Virus record (IMG/VR): IMGVR_UViG_3300033149_003620
Location: 1-28,710 of that record
DNA length: 28,710 bases
Direction: 5' to 3' (one strand)
Source of the DNA: a virus
Every line of letters starts with the position of its first letter. Position 1 is the stretch's first letter. Position numbers and translations under genes: made by a program. This document shows positions 1 through 5,954 of the stretch, piece by piece. A model generated the notes under the pieces. That model saw only the letters and a list, made by a program, of their open reading frames with translations. It made no database searches and had not been told where the DNA came from.

Positions 1-305
1 TAAACCTCATCTTTCCATTGGGAATGAGCTTCCCATGTTGTGCGTGCGTGCTTGTCGTTGAACCATAGGGGTTTCACTCGCTCATCCACTTGAAGTTTCC
101 ACGGCAATTCAGGATACAGGTATGGGAAAGGTTTTTCATTGTCTGGTATGACTTCCACTCTGGCGAAGGACATCTCGGACGGGTCAGTCGTTCTATCAAG
201 AGAACGCAGTTTGAAGTGTTCTATCGACTCGTCGTGGCTATCAATCCCTGCCTTCCAATAGACCTTCCCCGACTTCATCACAATACAGCTAAATGCCTGA
301 CACAT
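1..305 (-). CDS. Hypothetical phage protein, cut by left edge
   Basis: An open frame begins with ATG at 305 and runs off the left edge, giving at least 101 codons without a stop. An AGGAGG lies six bases before the ATG, so the start is well supported. The N-terminus begins MCQAFSCIV, followed by GKVYWKAGIDSHDE and later ARVEVIPDN and VDERVKPLW. The mix of short strands and charged loops resembles a conserved phage hypothetical family whose N-terminus reads MC-AFS followed by GKVYWK; that likeness is from memory and gives no function. It is the last visible gene of the leftward operon, ten bases after the 58-codon gene. The C-terminus is missing, so full length and any downstream domain are unknown. 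Confidence 0.75.
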   Translation of the reverse strand, partial: MCQAFSCIVMKSGKVYWKAGIDSHDESIEHFKLRSLDRTTDPSEMSFARVEVIPDNEKPFPYLYPELPWKLQVDERVKPLWFNDKHARTTWEAHSQWKDEV

Positions 306-314
306 AATTGCCTC

Positions 315-491
315 CTAATTCACACTAATATTTGAGTAAACCGCCTTCGGCTGTGTTGCTGTTCTCTCATAAGCCAGATGATTCATCTCATAATGCCTCT
401 TCAGCGCATCGTGTATCCTTCTGGCGATTTCCCTATCCCTCTCAAAGAGTGTTTTTCTGGTGAATATGTATATCGGTGTCTTTATGAACAT
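315..491 (-). CDS. Small hypothetical protein, 58 aa
   Basis: The ATG immediately follows the RecT stop codon (TAG-ATG) and is preceded by CGGAGGA at good spacing, which argues for a real, translationally coupled gene despite its size. The product begins MFIKTPIYIFTRKTLFERD, then has a basic, probably helical stretch (REIARRIHDALKRHYEMNH). There is no signal peptide, membrane segment or cysteine motif. Function is unknown. Its place between the recT-like gene and the truncated left-edge gene makes it part of the early, recombination-type operon. Confidence 0.65.
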   Translation of the reverse strand: MFIKTPIYIFTRKTLFERDREIARRIHDALKRHYEMNHLAYERTATQPKAVYSNISVN

Positions 492-1472
492 CTAGGATTC
501 CTCCGAACTCACTACTTCCGCCCCTTCTTTGACGGCTTCCTGGACAAGAGAGTTTTCCTTCATCGCCACGAGTTTACCGAGGGCGTCTATCTGCTCTTCC
601 TCTGTGAGTTTCGACGGGGTCTTGCCACCGTAGGTATTGGATAGCCATTCCCTTAAGGCTTCTTTGTCGGCAAACCCAGCCTCATTTGCCTCATCAGCAA
701 ACGGCTGCTTAATCTGGTTAGAGAAGTTGCACCAGCTGCCATCGGGCATCCTGTGGCAACGCTTGCCGTATTTGTTTACGAACCACCTGTCGCCGTGTTC
801 AGGGCAGGCTTCCAGAAAAGAGGCGTAGGGATTGTTTTCATCAATCTCTGGGGTTTCAACGCTTGCTGAAACAGAGGATTCGACCGCACCTTCGTTAGTT
901 CCCTCTACCGGGGTAAACTTGCCTTCCTCTGGTTCAATACTCCGGAGCTCTTCCTCTGTATAGGCTCCGCCGATAGCATCCGGAGCCACTATCCTTGCGC
1001 CCTGACTCAATGCTCTGCTAAAGAGAAGAGCCCGGGGATACTTCGCCCAACCACCACCGGGCTTAACAAGGTTGGCTCTTCTCGCATCTTCCATAGTGAA
1101 GGTGCTGATATACACCGACTTGCCGTTTTCCAGAAACTCAATTGAGCACTTCTGGTCGGTGTGCTCAATAACCCGATAGTTGTATTTACCGCTCCTCTTA
1201 ATGAGTGCACCCATAGTCTCGGCTGCCATACCGAGTTTGCCTTCGACTATGTAAAGTCTAGAAAGTGAGTAAATAGCGCCGATACCCAATTCTTTCCCTG
1301 CTTGGATTTTCAGGATAGCTTGTGCTGCACTTCGAAGGTCACTGAAAACACCAGCTTCGTAGAACACAGTCCCCATTGATTTAACTTCCTCAAATGTCTG
1401 TGGCACTCTGGTTTCATATGGAACTATAGAACCGCTGGCATTGGGTGTTGCGTCATTTGCTGAATCTGACAT
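492..1472 (-). CDS. recT: RecT-family single-strand annealing protein
   Basis: This is probably the phage annealing recombinase that coats single-stranded DNA and pairs it with complementary strands. Residues about 25-185 carry the RecT-like core of this phage subfamily: an AQAILKIQAGKELGIG helix, an IVEGKLGMAAETMGALIKRSG segment, a TMEDARRANL segment, then KYPRALLFSRALSQGAR and GGAYTEEEL. The 326-aa product has an acidic linker (about 180-212) and a C-terminal Cys/His-bearing part (CPEHGDRWF, then C239, H240 and C248) that could be a small metal-binding or partner-binding domain. The start at 1472 is chosen because AAGGAGGT sits upstream of it; an in-frame TTG 33 bases earlier would place that site inside the gene. 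It lies downstream of a PD-(D/E)XK nuclease in the same operon, a typical exonuclease/annealase pairing. The family call is from motif memory, without a search. Confidence 0.78.
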   Translation of the reverse strand: MSDSANDATPNASGSIVPYETRVPQTFEEVKSMGTVFYEAGVFSDLRSAAQAILKIQAGKELGIGAIYSLSRLYIVEGKLGMAAETMGALIKRSGKYNYRVIEHTDQKCSIEFLENGKSVYISTFTMEDARRANLVKPGGGWAKYPRALLFSRALSQGARIVAPDAIGGAYTEEELRSIEPEEGKFTPVEGTNEGAVESSVSASVETPEIDENNPYASFLEACPEHGDRWFVNKYGKRCHRMPDGSWCNFSNQIKQPFADEANEAGFADKEALREWLSNTYGGKTPSKLTEEEQIDALGKLVAMKENSLVQEAVKEGAEVVSSEES

Positions 1473-1954
1473 TTTAATCTCTTTACCTCCTTCTTTAGTG
1501 GGCAATCTTTACAATAATTTTCTCTCGCTAAATGGCTGGCGAGAGACATGAGTTCTAAGTTATCTAAACTGTTGTCTGATTTAATACCGTTGCGATGATG
1601 AACCTGTTCAGATGGCACAAGAGGCCTCCCTATGTGCAGAGCCATCACGATTCTGTGTTCCAAAACATAGCCTTGATGGTCGGCCATACTTTCAAAGGCA
1701 GTAGGGCACTTCACTTTCACGTAGCCATTCTTTTGGCGGATTCTACCTCCAACCCAATGAGGATTTTGCTCTCCAGTTCTACTACAAACAAAGCATCTTA
1801 GGCTCTTGTTCTTTCGAAGGTTAGCTTCGGAAACCAATCTGAATTTACGGCAAACAGGGCATTCTACTTCAAAGAATTTATCCTTCCTAATTTTCCCGTC
1901 TTTGCCCAAGCGTGTCTTTATCAAACAAACAGATTGATTCCCTTCTTCACTCAT
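1424..1954 (-). CDS. HNH endonuclease with N-terminal zinc finger
   Basis: This 176-aa protein is a probable free-standing phage HNH endonuclease, a metal-dependent DNA nicking or cleaving enzyme. A zinc site (C32-x2-C35 and C54-x2-C57) precedes the core. The HNH part has YVLEHRIVMALHIGRPL, then VHHRNGIKSDNSLDNLELM (H119, H120, N122, N131 region), the usual HNH_3-type pattern. Its ATG overlaps the stop of the upstream 132-aa gene as ATGA. Its last 49 bases overlap the start of the recT-like gene and contain that gene's ribosome binding site. Such enzymes often behave as selfish homing elements; no intron is visible here, so a role in spreading or packaging remains open. Confidence 0.85.
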   Translation of the reverse strand: MSEEGNQSVCLIKTRLGKDGKIRKDKFFEVECPVCRKFRLVSEANLRKNKSLRCFVCSRTGEQNPHWVGGRIRQKNGYVKVKCPTAFESMADHQGYVLEHRIVMALHIGRPLVPSEQVHHRNGIKSDNSLDNLELMSLASHLARENYCKDCPLKKEVKRLKCQIQQMTQHPMPAVL

Positions 1955-2349
1955 TTCTTACCTCCGACCTGTATTCTTGATAACTCTTTGGCTATCGCCA
2001 CCATAGAGCAACAGTTCTTTTCCTCGTTCCACCATGCGCAATCCTCCTTCCAGCAATCTCTGAAGCTCGCAAGGGGGCAAAAGGAACGATGTGGCAACAA
2101 GAATCTCTCTGCCCCCATCTCATCCCATACTGTCGTTGCTCTTGTTGAGAAAGTCTCACCATCCATATTTATCTTCACTTCTCCCTCCATTGGAAATATA
2201 GTCTCGCCATTCCAGGGACAATCGGGACAGAAGTTCTGCGTGCAAACAGGCTTGCATTCATTGATGTACTCTACCCTTTCGTCGAGCCTAAAGACACACT
2301 CTATTTCATCGCCGTTTTTGCAGCGGAAAACAACCTTGGATTTCCTCAC
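1951..2349 (-). CDS. Cysteine-rich hypothetical protein, 132 aa
   Basis: Function unknown. The N-terminal half (MRKSKVVFRCKNGDEIECVF, then LDERVEYINECKP and FCPDCPWNGETIFP) is clearly related to the two ends of the 169-aa protein encoded at 3433-3942, so the two are paralogs. The C-terminal half has a different Cys-rich tail, DCWKEDCAWWNEEKNCCSM followed by VAIAKEL. I recall such a C-x3-CAWW/Y-xEEx-CxI tail on other phage hypothetical proteins. The ten or so cysteines suggest a zinc- or cluster-binding fold. The ATG overlaps the stop of the nuclease gene, and its own stop overlaps the HNH start, so it is co-translated with the recombination genes. Confidence 0.75.
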   Translation of the reverse strand: MRKSKVVFRCKNGDEIECVFRLDERVEYINECKPVCTQNFCPDCPWNGETIFPMEGEVKINMDGETFSTRATTVWDEMGAERFLLPHRSFCPLASFRDCWKEDCAWWNEEKNCCSMVAIAKELSRIQVGGKK

Positions 2350-2993
2350 TTCTCCCTTCTTATCTCCTTTTGCAATTCGTAGATATCCTTGCAGGCGAGA
2401 AATATCCTCCAGTGTTTGTCAAGGTTGCCCGCTACCCTTTCCTCAAACCCTTCATCTTCAGTTCTGCCAAGACGGACTATTCTTGCCCCTTTTGCCAGAT
2501 GCCCATTCTCAGCCAGCAACTCGTTATAAGCTGCTAGTTGTGCAAAGTGTTCAGCGTAAATGGACTTGCCTGTTTTGAAATCCAGCAAGTGAAATTCATC
2601 ATCTATCAGACCAAAGAAATCTATCGTTCCGCCAAACCTGTATTTCTCAGACACAAGAGGCGTTTCCACCATGACAGGCTCTATCTTATGCACCTTCTCC
2701 CAGTCCCAGAACTTAATCAGGCTGTTCTCTGCTTTCTCAAGGTCTTGCGGTGAGTATTCTGATGTGTCCGGCACTTCTCCGGAGAAGTAGCACATAATGA
2801 GGTAGTGAGCCAGCGTTCCAATGTCGGCAGCCTGGTCACGGACTGCCTTATAGTCTTCTCCCCGGAGACCGCATTGATACGCCCAATCAAGCAACGCAGG
2901 CTTGTTCAGAATACCGAGGATAGTAGTTACGCTGGGAATTCTATCCCCCGCCTCGTTCCTGTATACCGTGTGAATCTTCGTTTTGCTCGGCAT
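2346..2993 (-). CDS. PD-(D/E)XK exonuclease, RecB/Cas4-like
   Basis: This 215-aa protein has the ordered motifs of the PD-(D/E)XK exonuclease superfamily: SVTTIL near the N-terminus, IGTLAHYLI (H63), an acidic ETPLVS strand at about 110, FGGTIDFFG (D125), LLDFKTGK (D138, K140) and QLAAY (152-156). These match the active-site residues of RecB-type, Cas4-type and phage recombination exonucleases. With the RecT-type protein three genes downstream it probably makes the 5'-resecting half of a single-strand-annealing recombination pair. The start overlaps the upstream stop as TAATG. No helicase or accessory domain is present. Confidence 0.85.
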   Translation of the reverse strand: MPSKTKIHTVYRNEAGDRIPSVTTILGILNKPALLDWAYQCGLRGEDYKAVRDQAADIGTLAHYLIMCYFSGEVPDTSEYSPQDLEKAENSLIKFWDWEKVHKIEPVMVETPLVSEKYRFGGTIDFFGLIDDEFHLLDFKTGKSIYAEHFAQLAAYNELLAENGHLAKGARIVRLGRTEDEGFEERVAGNLDKHWRIFLACKDIYELQKEIRREK

Positions 2994-3151
2994 TATCTCA
3001 TCTCCCGTTCAATCAACTCTTTTACTTTGGGTGGCAAAGGCCGGCCCCCGAAGATTCCCTCAACCTTTTCTATCGCCTGCTCAAGCGTCATACCCGCAGA
3101 CATAAATCTCCGAACTGTATCAAAGATAGTCTCTTCTTCTACCTTCATCAT
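2993..3151 (-). CDS. Small hypothetical helical protein, 52 aa
   Basis: The ATG overlaps the stop of the zinc-ribbon gene (ATGA), and its TAA overlaps the nuclease ATG (TAATG), so it fits exactly in a coupled operon. The acidic N-terminus (MMKVEEETIFDTVRRFMSAG) is followed by MTLEQAIEKVEGIFGG and a basic tail. The pattern suggests two or three helices, loosely like a UBA-type or small adaptor fold, but there is no firm family. A second ATG directly follows the first. Possible roles include a partner of the adjacent nuclease; this is only inferred from position. Confidence 0.65.
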   Translation of the reverse strand: MMKVEEETIFDTVRRFMSAGMTLEQAIEKVEGIFGGRPLPPKVKELIEREMR

Positions 3152-3429
3152 TTCTTTTTCCCCCTCGGATTTGGCAGCATCCTAGCTTCACACCTGGGGC
3201 ATACATACTGGTGGGCGATATACCTGAATACATCCGTTTTCTTCCCACACATGGCACATCGCCCCTGTGCATTGAGTTCTTTCCTTCCACAGCTAAGGCA
3301 AAAATAATGCCACTTGCCCGCAACCTTCACCATCTGCCCCAGAGCATCTTCCTGCCCGCAGTGGAAGCAGACGAGCTTCTCTCTATGTAACCGCTTTTTG
3401 CCGTCTTTGCCTTCACTGAAGTAAGTCAT
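3148..3429 (-). CDS. Double zinc-ribbon protein, 93 aa
   Basis: Four CxxC knuckles are visible (C21/C24, C44/C47, C58/C61, C77/C80), enough for two zinc sites. The first two flank a segment with KWHYFCLSCG, and the last two sit around a DVFRYIAHQYVC stretch. The tail is basic (GKKK), which fits nucleic-acid binding. There is no catalytic motif. The gene begins three bases after the paralog at 3433-3942 and ends overlapping the 52-aa gene, so it belongs to the early operon. It could be a transcription or recombination accessory factor; which one cannot be told from sequence. Confidence 0.75.
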   Translation of the reverse strand: MTYFSEGKDGKKRLHREKLVCFHCGQEDALGQMVKVAGKWHYFCLSCGRKELNAQGRCAMCGKKTDVFRYIAHQYVCPRCEARMLPNPRGKKK

Positions 3430-3432
3430 TTC

Positions 3433-3942
3433 TTACCTCCCGTCCGGGAATATCGTTTTGCCATCCCAGGGGCAATTCGGACACAACTCGGAGTGCAACT
3501 TCAAAAGCGCTTTTTCGTTTTGTCTAAGGTAGGCATCCCTTGCTTTAAGACATGCATCCTCCGCCCTGGCGCATGCATATTCCGCCTTGAAGTAGGCAGA
3601 ACACGCCTTAAGGTGGGCGTGCCACGCTTTATCATGGGCTTTTCTCTTCTTGGGGTAGGCATCCTTCGCTTTTTCAAAAGAGTTTATCTCCTTCTGGAGG
3701 GCGCCATACGCTTTATCTAAGGCATTTGCTGCTTTATCATAGGCAGCAAATGCCTTAAGATATGCGTCCAATCCTTTCTTGGGTACTTTGTCATAAGGTA
3801 TCATCTTAAAAAGACGAAGCCTCAGCCCAACCTCTTCTGGTGGCTTGTATTCCTTAATGAAATCCACCCTCTCGTTGTAGTCATAGACATACTCCATCAA
3901 GATGTCGTGGTGGCAGTGGAACGCTAACCCCGATTTCCTCAT
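3433..3942 (-). CDS. Paralog of 132-aa protein with heptad-repeat insert
   Basis: Residues 1-34 (MRKSGLAFHC..., YNERVDFIKEYKP) and 153-166 (LCPNCPWDGKTIFP) match the N-terminal half of the 132-aa protein at 1951-2349, both in protein and in the matching DNA. Between the two homologous pieces lies a long insert. Its main part, residues 59-142, is twelve back-to-back seven-residue units with consensus xAYxKAx, for example DAYLKAF, AAYDKAA, NALDKAY, HAHLKAC, DACLKAR. This predicts a long alanine-rich helix or coiled coil. The Cys-rich C-terminal tail of its paralog is absent. Start ATG overlaps the HTH gene's stop (ATGA). Function unknown; the design suggests a rigid spacer or oligomerization rod placed into a small metal-binding domain. 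Confidence 0.75.
   Translation of the reverse strand: MRKSGLAFHCHHDILMEYVYDYNERVDFIKEYKPPEEVGLRLRLFKMIPYDKVPKKGLDAYLKAFAAYDKAANALDKAYGALQKEINSFEKAKDAYPKKRKAHDKAWHAHLKACSAYFKAEYACARAEDACLKARDAYLRQNEKALLKLHSELCPNCPWDGKTIFPDGR
3517..3768 (-). repeat. Twelve degenerate 21-bp tandem units (heptads)
   Basis: The 84 residues encoded here divide without gaps into twelve heptads of the form xAYxKAx. At DNA level the 21-bp units are diverged but still recognisable on the plus strand as recurring GC-TTT or GCCTT followed by A-G and GCAT. Every unit keeps frame and most keep Ala-2 and Lys-5, which implies selection on the protein rather than simple slippage. Confidence 0.75.
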
Positions 3943-4175
3943 TTCTTCCCCCTTAAGAAAGCCACTGCCTTCCTCATGAACTTGTCCAGAAGTCCGCCAT
4001 CAGGTTCAAGATCCCTCTCTCTCCTGATGATGGCTCGTATCCTCTGCGGAGTTAAGCCAAACCTCTTTACCAGTTCCGAGGTTGTCCAGCCAACATCAGA
4101 GAGTTCTTTAATCAAGATATTGCGTTGCCTCTTTCTGTAGGCTTCCTGTTGCTTTATTGACCGTTCACTGTTCAT
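3939..4175 (-). CDS. Small helix-turn-helix protein, 78 aa
   Basis: A basic N-terminal helix (SIKQQEAYRKRQRN) is followed by VGWTTSELVKRFGLTPQRIRAIIRRER at about residues 28-53, a good helix-turn-helix with a sigma-70 region 4 or MarR/LuxR-like recognition helix. The C-terminus is basic. It likely binds DNA as a phage regulator of the early operon or of late genes. ATG overlaps the upstream stop by ATGA, and its stop overlaps the start of the heptad-repeat paralog. It is the only clear transcription-factor-type protein in the window, so it is a candidate for the repeats at 4873-4983, but that link is a guess. Confidence 0.75.
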   Translation of the reverse strand: MNSERSIKQQEAYRKRQRNILIKELSDVGWTTSELVKRFGLTPQRIRAIIRRERDLEPDGGLLDKFMRKAVAFLRGKK

Positions 4176-4537
4176 ACTGAATTTAGCTCTTGAAGCAGGG
4201 GCGCAACCCTGTTTCTGTTCTCCCTCTCCTTAAGTTCCAGCTCCCACTCTAAAGCCCTAATGCGTGCCTCAAGTCCTCTCTGATTATCTTTAGTCTTAAT
4301 GATATAATTCGCCATTGCTTGAAGTAGTTGCTCACCGAGATTCGCCCCAGAAGAAGGAATATATTTAGCATTAAGACCATAATCCGGGTTATCCGTCTTG
4401 TCCTTGAGAAAACGCCTGAAGGCAAGGAGGTCTTTGATTCCCCACTTCTCCATTGCGGTGTATTGCCCGTAGAGTTCGGTATCCCGCAATATTTCTTCCG
4501 ACTGTCCATTGAATCGCTTTTTAAGTGATTGTGGCAT
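4172..4537 (-). CDS. Hypothetical helical protein, 121 aa, first gene of left operon
   Basis: The start is placed at the ATG at 4537 because GGGAGG stands nine bases upstream; an upstream frame extension to 4642 would run through that site into a terminator. The product begins MPQSLKKRFN, has DTELYGQYTAMEKWGIKDLLAFRRFLKD at about 19-46, and ends in a strongly charged coiled coil (GLEARIRALEWELELKERENRN). I recall the YGQYxAMEKWGI-DxLAFRRxL pattern in other phage hypotheticals, perhaps DNA-associated, but no function is known. It leads the early operon, roughly 100 bases after the leader-RNA terminator. Confidence 0.7.
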   Translation of the reverse strand: MPQSLKKRFNGQSEEILRDTELYGQYTAMEKWGIKDLLAFRRFLKDKTDNPDYGLNAKYIPSSGANLGEQLLQAMANYIIKTKDNQRGLEARIRALEWELELKERENRNRVAPLLQELNSV

Positions 4538-4631
4538 TTGATGTTTCCTCCCTTTGTCTTTTCCCCATGTTCTATCCCCATCATCCCCGACCTTCAAGCT
4601 ACTTTTGTCACATTTTTTCGCATTACCTTTG

Positions 4632-4670
4632 TTAAAAAACAAAAACCCGCAGACTAGATTTAGCCTGCGG
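4632..4670 (-). terminator. Rho-independent terminator or attenuator (leftward)
   Basis: Read leftward, CCGCAG and CTGCGG arms (4647-4652, 4665-4670) enclose a second 3-bp CTA/TAG stem and a short loop, and are followed by GGGTTTTTGTTTTTTAA. It sits between the promoter at 4749-4777 and the first gene of the left operon, so it must be leaky, regulated or anti-terminated if that promoter feeds the operon. Confidence 0.8.
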
Positions 4671-4742
4671 ATTATGTTAAACTGTATCTACTACCGTCAG
4701 GATAAGGATATTATTTTAAGCTACTCTAGCTAAATCCTTGTC
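4632..4742 (-). ncRNA. Candidate structured leader RNA or small RNA, ~105 nt
   Basis: The predicted transcript starts about 4742 from the promoter at 4749-4777 and ends in the terminator at 4632-4670. It contains an upstream long hairpin (4704-4739) with arms AAGGAT/ATCCTT and AGCTA/TAGCT around a 3-nt loop. No open frame of note fits. It could be an attenuator leader, an anti-termination signal of the put type, or a free small RNA. No known RNA family was recognised. Confidence 0.4.
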
Positions 4743-4748
4743 CATCCG

Positions 4749-4777
4749 ATAGTAAACCTTATGTTAAACTTTGTCAA
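4749..4777 (-). promoter_or_regulatory. Sigma-70-type promoter, leftward
   Basis: On the minus strand a perfect -35 TTGACA (4772-4777) is followed after exactly 17 bases by TACTAT (4749-4754, four of six consensus). A second TTTGACAAA copy lies 16 bases upstream (centred near 4790), giving a direct repeat that might be an operator or a relic promoter. Predicted start is near 4742. It would drive the leader RNA and the early left operon. Confidence 0.75.
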
Positions 4778-4872
4778 ATCCCCTTTTGTCAAAGAAACGC
4801 AAATGCCTTTACCATCCTCTAACACTCTATTATTATCTCTCGTTTTCTAACAGTTTCTCGTTTTTTCTGCAA

Positions 4873-4941
4873 GGGTATTTCGCCATTACAGGCTACCTTA
4901 TTATAAAGGGTATTGCGGGGTATTGCGCCTTAAATACCCTT
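4873..4941. repeat. Iteron-like GGGTATTKCGSS repeats
   Basis: Three direct copies of GGGTATT[T/G]CG[C/G][C/G] lie at 4873-4884, 4908-4919 and 4918-4929, the last two one helical turn apart. An inverted GGGTATT lies at 4933-4939, which also makes a 9-bp perfect inverted repeat (AAGGGTATT 4906-4914 with 4933-4941). No gene covers them. They look like binding sites for a regulator or replication initiator. Confidence 0.6.
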
Positions 4942-4955
4942 AGGGTGATACATAG

Positions 4956-4983
4956 TGTCGGCACTTGTTGATATGTGCCGACA
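4956..4983. repeat. Perfect 9-bp inverted repeat
   Basis: TGTCGGCAC (4956-4964) and GTGCCGACA (4975-4983) are exact reverse complements around a 10-base AT-rich spacer. No T-run follows on either strand, so it is not a typical terminator. It could be an operator or a cruciform. It stands between the iteron-like repeats and the late-operon terminators. Confidence 0.65.
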
Positions 4984-4991
4984 ATTTGGCA

Positions 4992-5042
4992 ATAAAAAAA
5001 GAGAGGCATTACCGCAGGACAGAACCTTTTGGGTAGCCTCTC
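4992..5042 (-). terminator. Rho-independent terminator of the late operon (second)
   Basis: Leftward, GAGAGGC and GCCTCTC (5036-5042, 5001-5007) pair, extended by TACC/GGTA with a 2-base bulge, around an 18-base loop, and are followed by seven T residues. It backs up the terminator at 5068-5091. Confidence 0.8.
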
Positions 5043-5067
5043 ATCGTGATTCTCTTATAAGATTACT

Positions 5068-5091
5068 GTAAAAGAAGCCCCTTTACGGGGC
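5068..5091 (-). terminator. Rho-independent terminator of the late operon (first)
   Basis: Leftward, GCCCC-GTAAA-GGGGC is followed by TTCTTTTA. It lies about 70 bases after the last late gene (zincin at 5164) and is the first of two terminators that close the structural and lysis transcript. Confidence 0.7.
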
Positions 5092-5163
5092 GTTGTGTTA
5101 AATCACTAGCCTTATATGGGTAAGATAGGCTAGATTTTGATTTGGTGCGCTCTCAGGGGCTTT

Positions 5164-5454
5164 CTAATCTCCGTCACGGTAGCCCCAAGCCCAGAGTGCA
5201 GAAGATATATCCTTCGCCAGTTTTTCCACTGTGTTTTCTGTTAGCATATGCCCGAAGCGCTGAAAGTCTGAAGCGTGTATTACTTCGTGGGTAACCGCTT
5301 CCATCTTCTCTTTACCTTTTAGGTTACAATTGATACCAATCAGGTTTTCACTAGCGTTGCAGTAACCTCCTCCGCTCAAGAATAGAACGAAGGGATGATT
5401 TTCTTCTCTTAATGTAAATTCTTTATGTGCGATTTTGGCTTTAATCTTCTTCAT
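5164..5454 (-). CDS. Small HExxH zinc metallopeptidase-like protein, 96 aa
   Basis: Residues 52-63 read EAVTHEVIHASD, a HExxH zinc-binding active site (H56, E57, H60), with acidic residues downstream (D63, E73) that could be the third ligand. The length is far below most proteases, so this is a minimal zincin core. There is no signal peptide or membrane segment. The ATG overlaps the stop of the permuted NlpC/P60-type gene. It is the last gene before the late terminators. It might act in virion maturation, host-protein cleavage or lysis; substrate unknown. A loss of activity cannot be excluded. Confidence 0.72.
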   Translation of the reverse strand: MKKIKAKIAHKEFTLREENHPFVLFLSGGGYCNASENLIGINCNLKGKEKMEAVTHEVIHASDFQRFGHMLTENTVEKLAKDISSALWAWGYRDGD

Positions 5455-5954
5455 TTCACAAAGTCCGTTATCAAAGGATACCTGTAAATCGGGGTAACAG
5501 GTTCACCCATCTCTCTCAGGAAGATAGCGCCTAGTTCCCAGCAGGTTTGCTGGCGGTCAAACTCCCTGCCGATTCTAATCTTAAAGAGTTTCCAGAGAAG
5601 CACCTGGAGAATAGTCTGGATATAAACATCCTTGTCATATTCCTCTCCGATGTGCCTCCAGAGAAACTTCTCCATCTGCGCTCTGGTGGGTTTCTTTTTT
5701 AGAAGTCTGGCTGTCCTGCACTTTGTCTTAAATTCCTGCTCGGAGAGGTAGTGAATATTTACGCCTTCCTCTCTTGCCTCAATTATCCAGCAGCCCATTG
5801 AACACACCTCTTCAATGATGGCCACATGCCAGCCCCAGCGGTCATAAGAAGGCTCAAACTTCTGGAGTAGCCAGGAGAGTATACTGGCGAGGAGGCCGTG
5901 CCTCTTGAAGATTAAAATATCCCCACGCCTTGCCCTATCGTTTGTTATCATCAT
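5451..5954 (-). CDS. Permuted NlpC/P60 (YiiX-like) papain-fold peptidase, probable cell-wall hydrolase
   Basis: Residues 10-16 read RGDILIF, then WGWHVAIIEE with H43, IIEARE with E59, and near the C-terminus RQQTCWELGAIF with C138. The order His first, Cys later is the mark of circularly permuted NlpC/P60 (LRAT/YiiX-type) thiol enzymes, which cut peptidoglycan peptides or acyl/amide bonds. At 167 aa it has only the catalytic domain, with no signal peptide or binding repeat. The start at 5954 (ATGATG) is chosen because GGAGGT lies eight bases upstream; a GTG 39 bases further up is less likely. Placed just after the holin-like gene, it is the best endolysin candidate. Confidence 0.75.
   Translation of the reverse strand: MMITNDRARRGDILIFKRHGLLASILSWLLQKFEPSYDRWGWHVAIIEEVCSMGCWIIEAREEGVNIHYLSEQEFKTKCRTARLLKKKPTRAQMEKFLWRHIGEEYDKDVYIQTILQVLLWKLFKIRIGREFDRQQTCWELGAIFLREMGEPVTPIYRYPLITDFVK

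Noticed and set aside
378-644. Rightward open frame opposite the recT-like gene and the small genes after it
   Set aside because: It lacks a ribosome site and lies antisense to well-supported leftward genes.
1473-1505. Longer start for the recT-like gene at TTG 1505
   Set aside because: The AAGGAGGT site would then lie inside the gene; ATG 1472 follows it at proper spacing.
1934-2578. Rightward 214-codon open frame
   Set aside because: It is antisense to the HNH, Cys-rich and nuclease genes, all of which have motifs and ribosome sites.
4538-4642. Longer start for the 121-aa gene at 4642
   Set aside because: It would extend upstream to the terminator's T-run; the ATG at 4537 has a clear GGAGG before it.
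4643-5163. Protein-coding gene in the 520-base gap
   Set aside because: Only one short rightward frame without ribosome site exists; the gap is explained by promoter, terminators and repeats.
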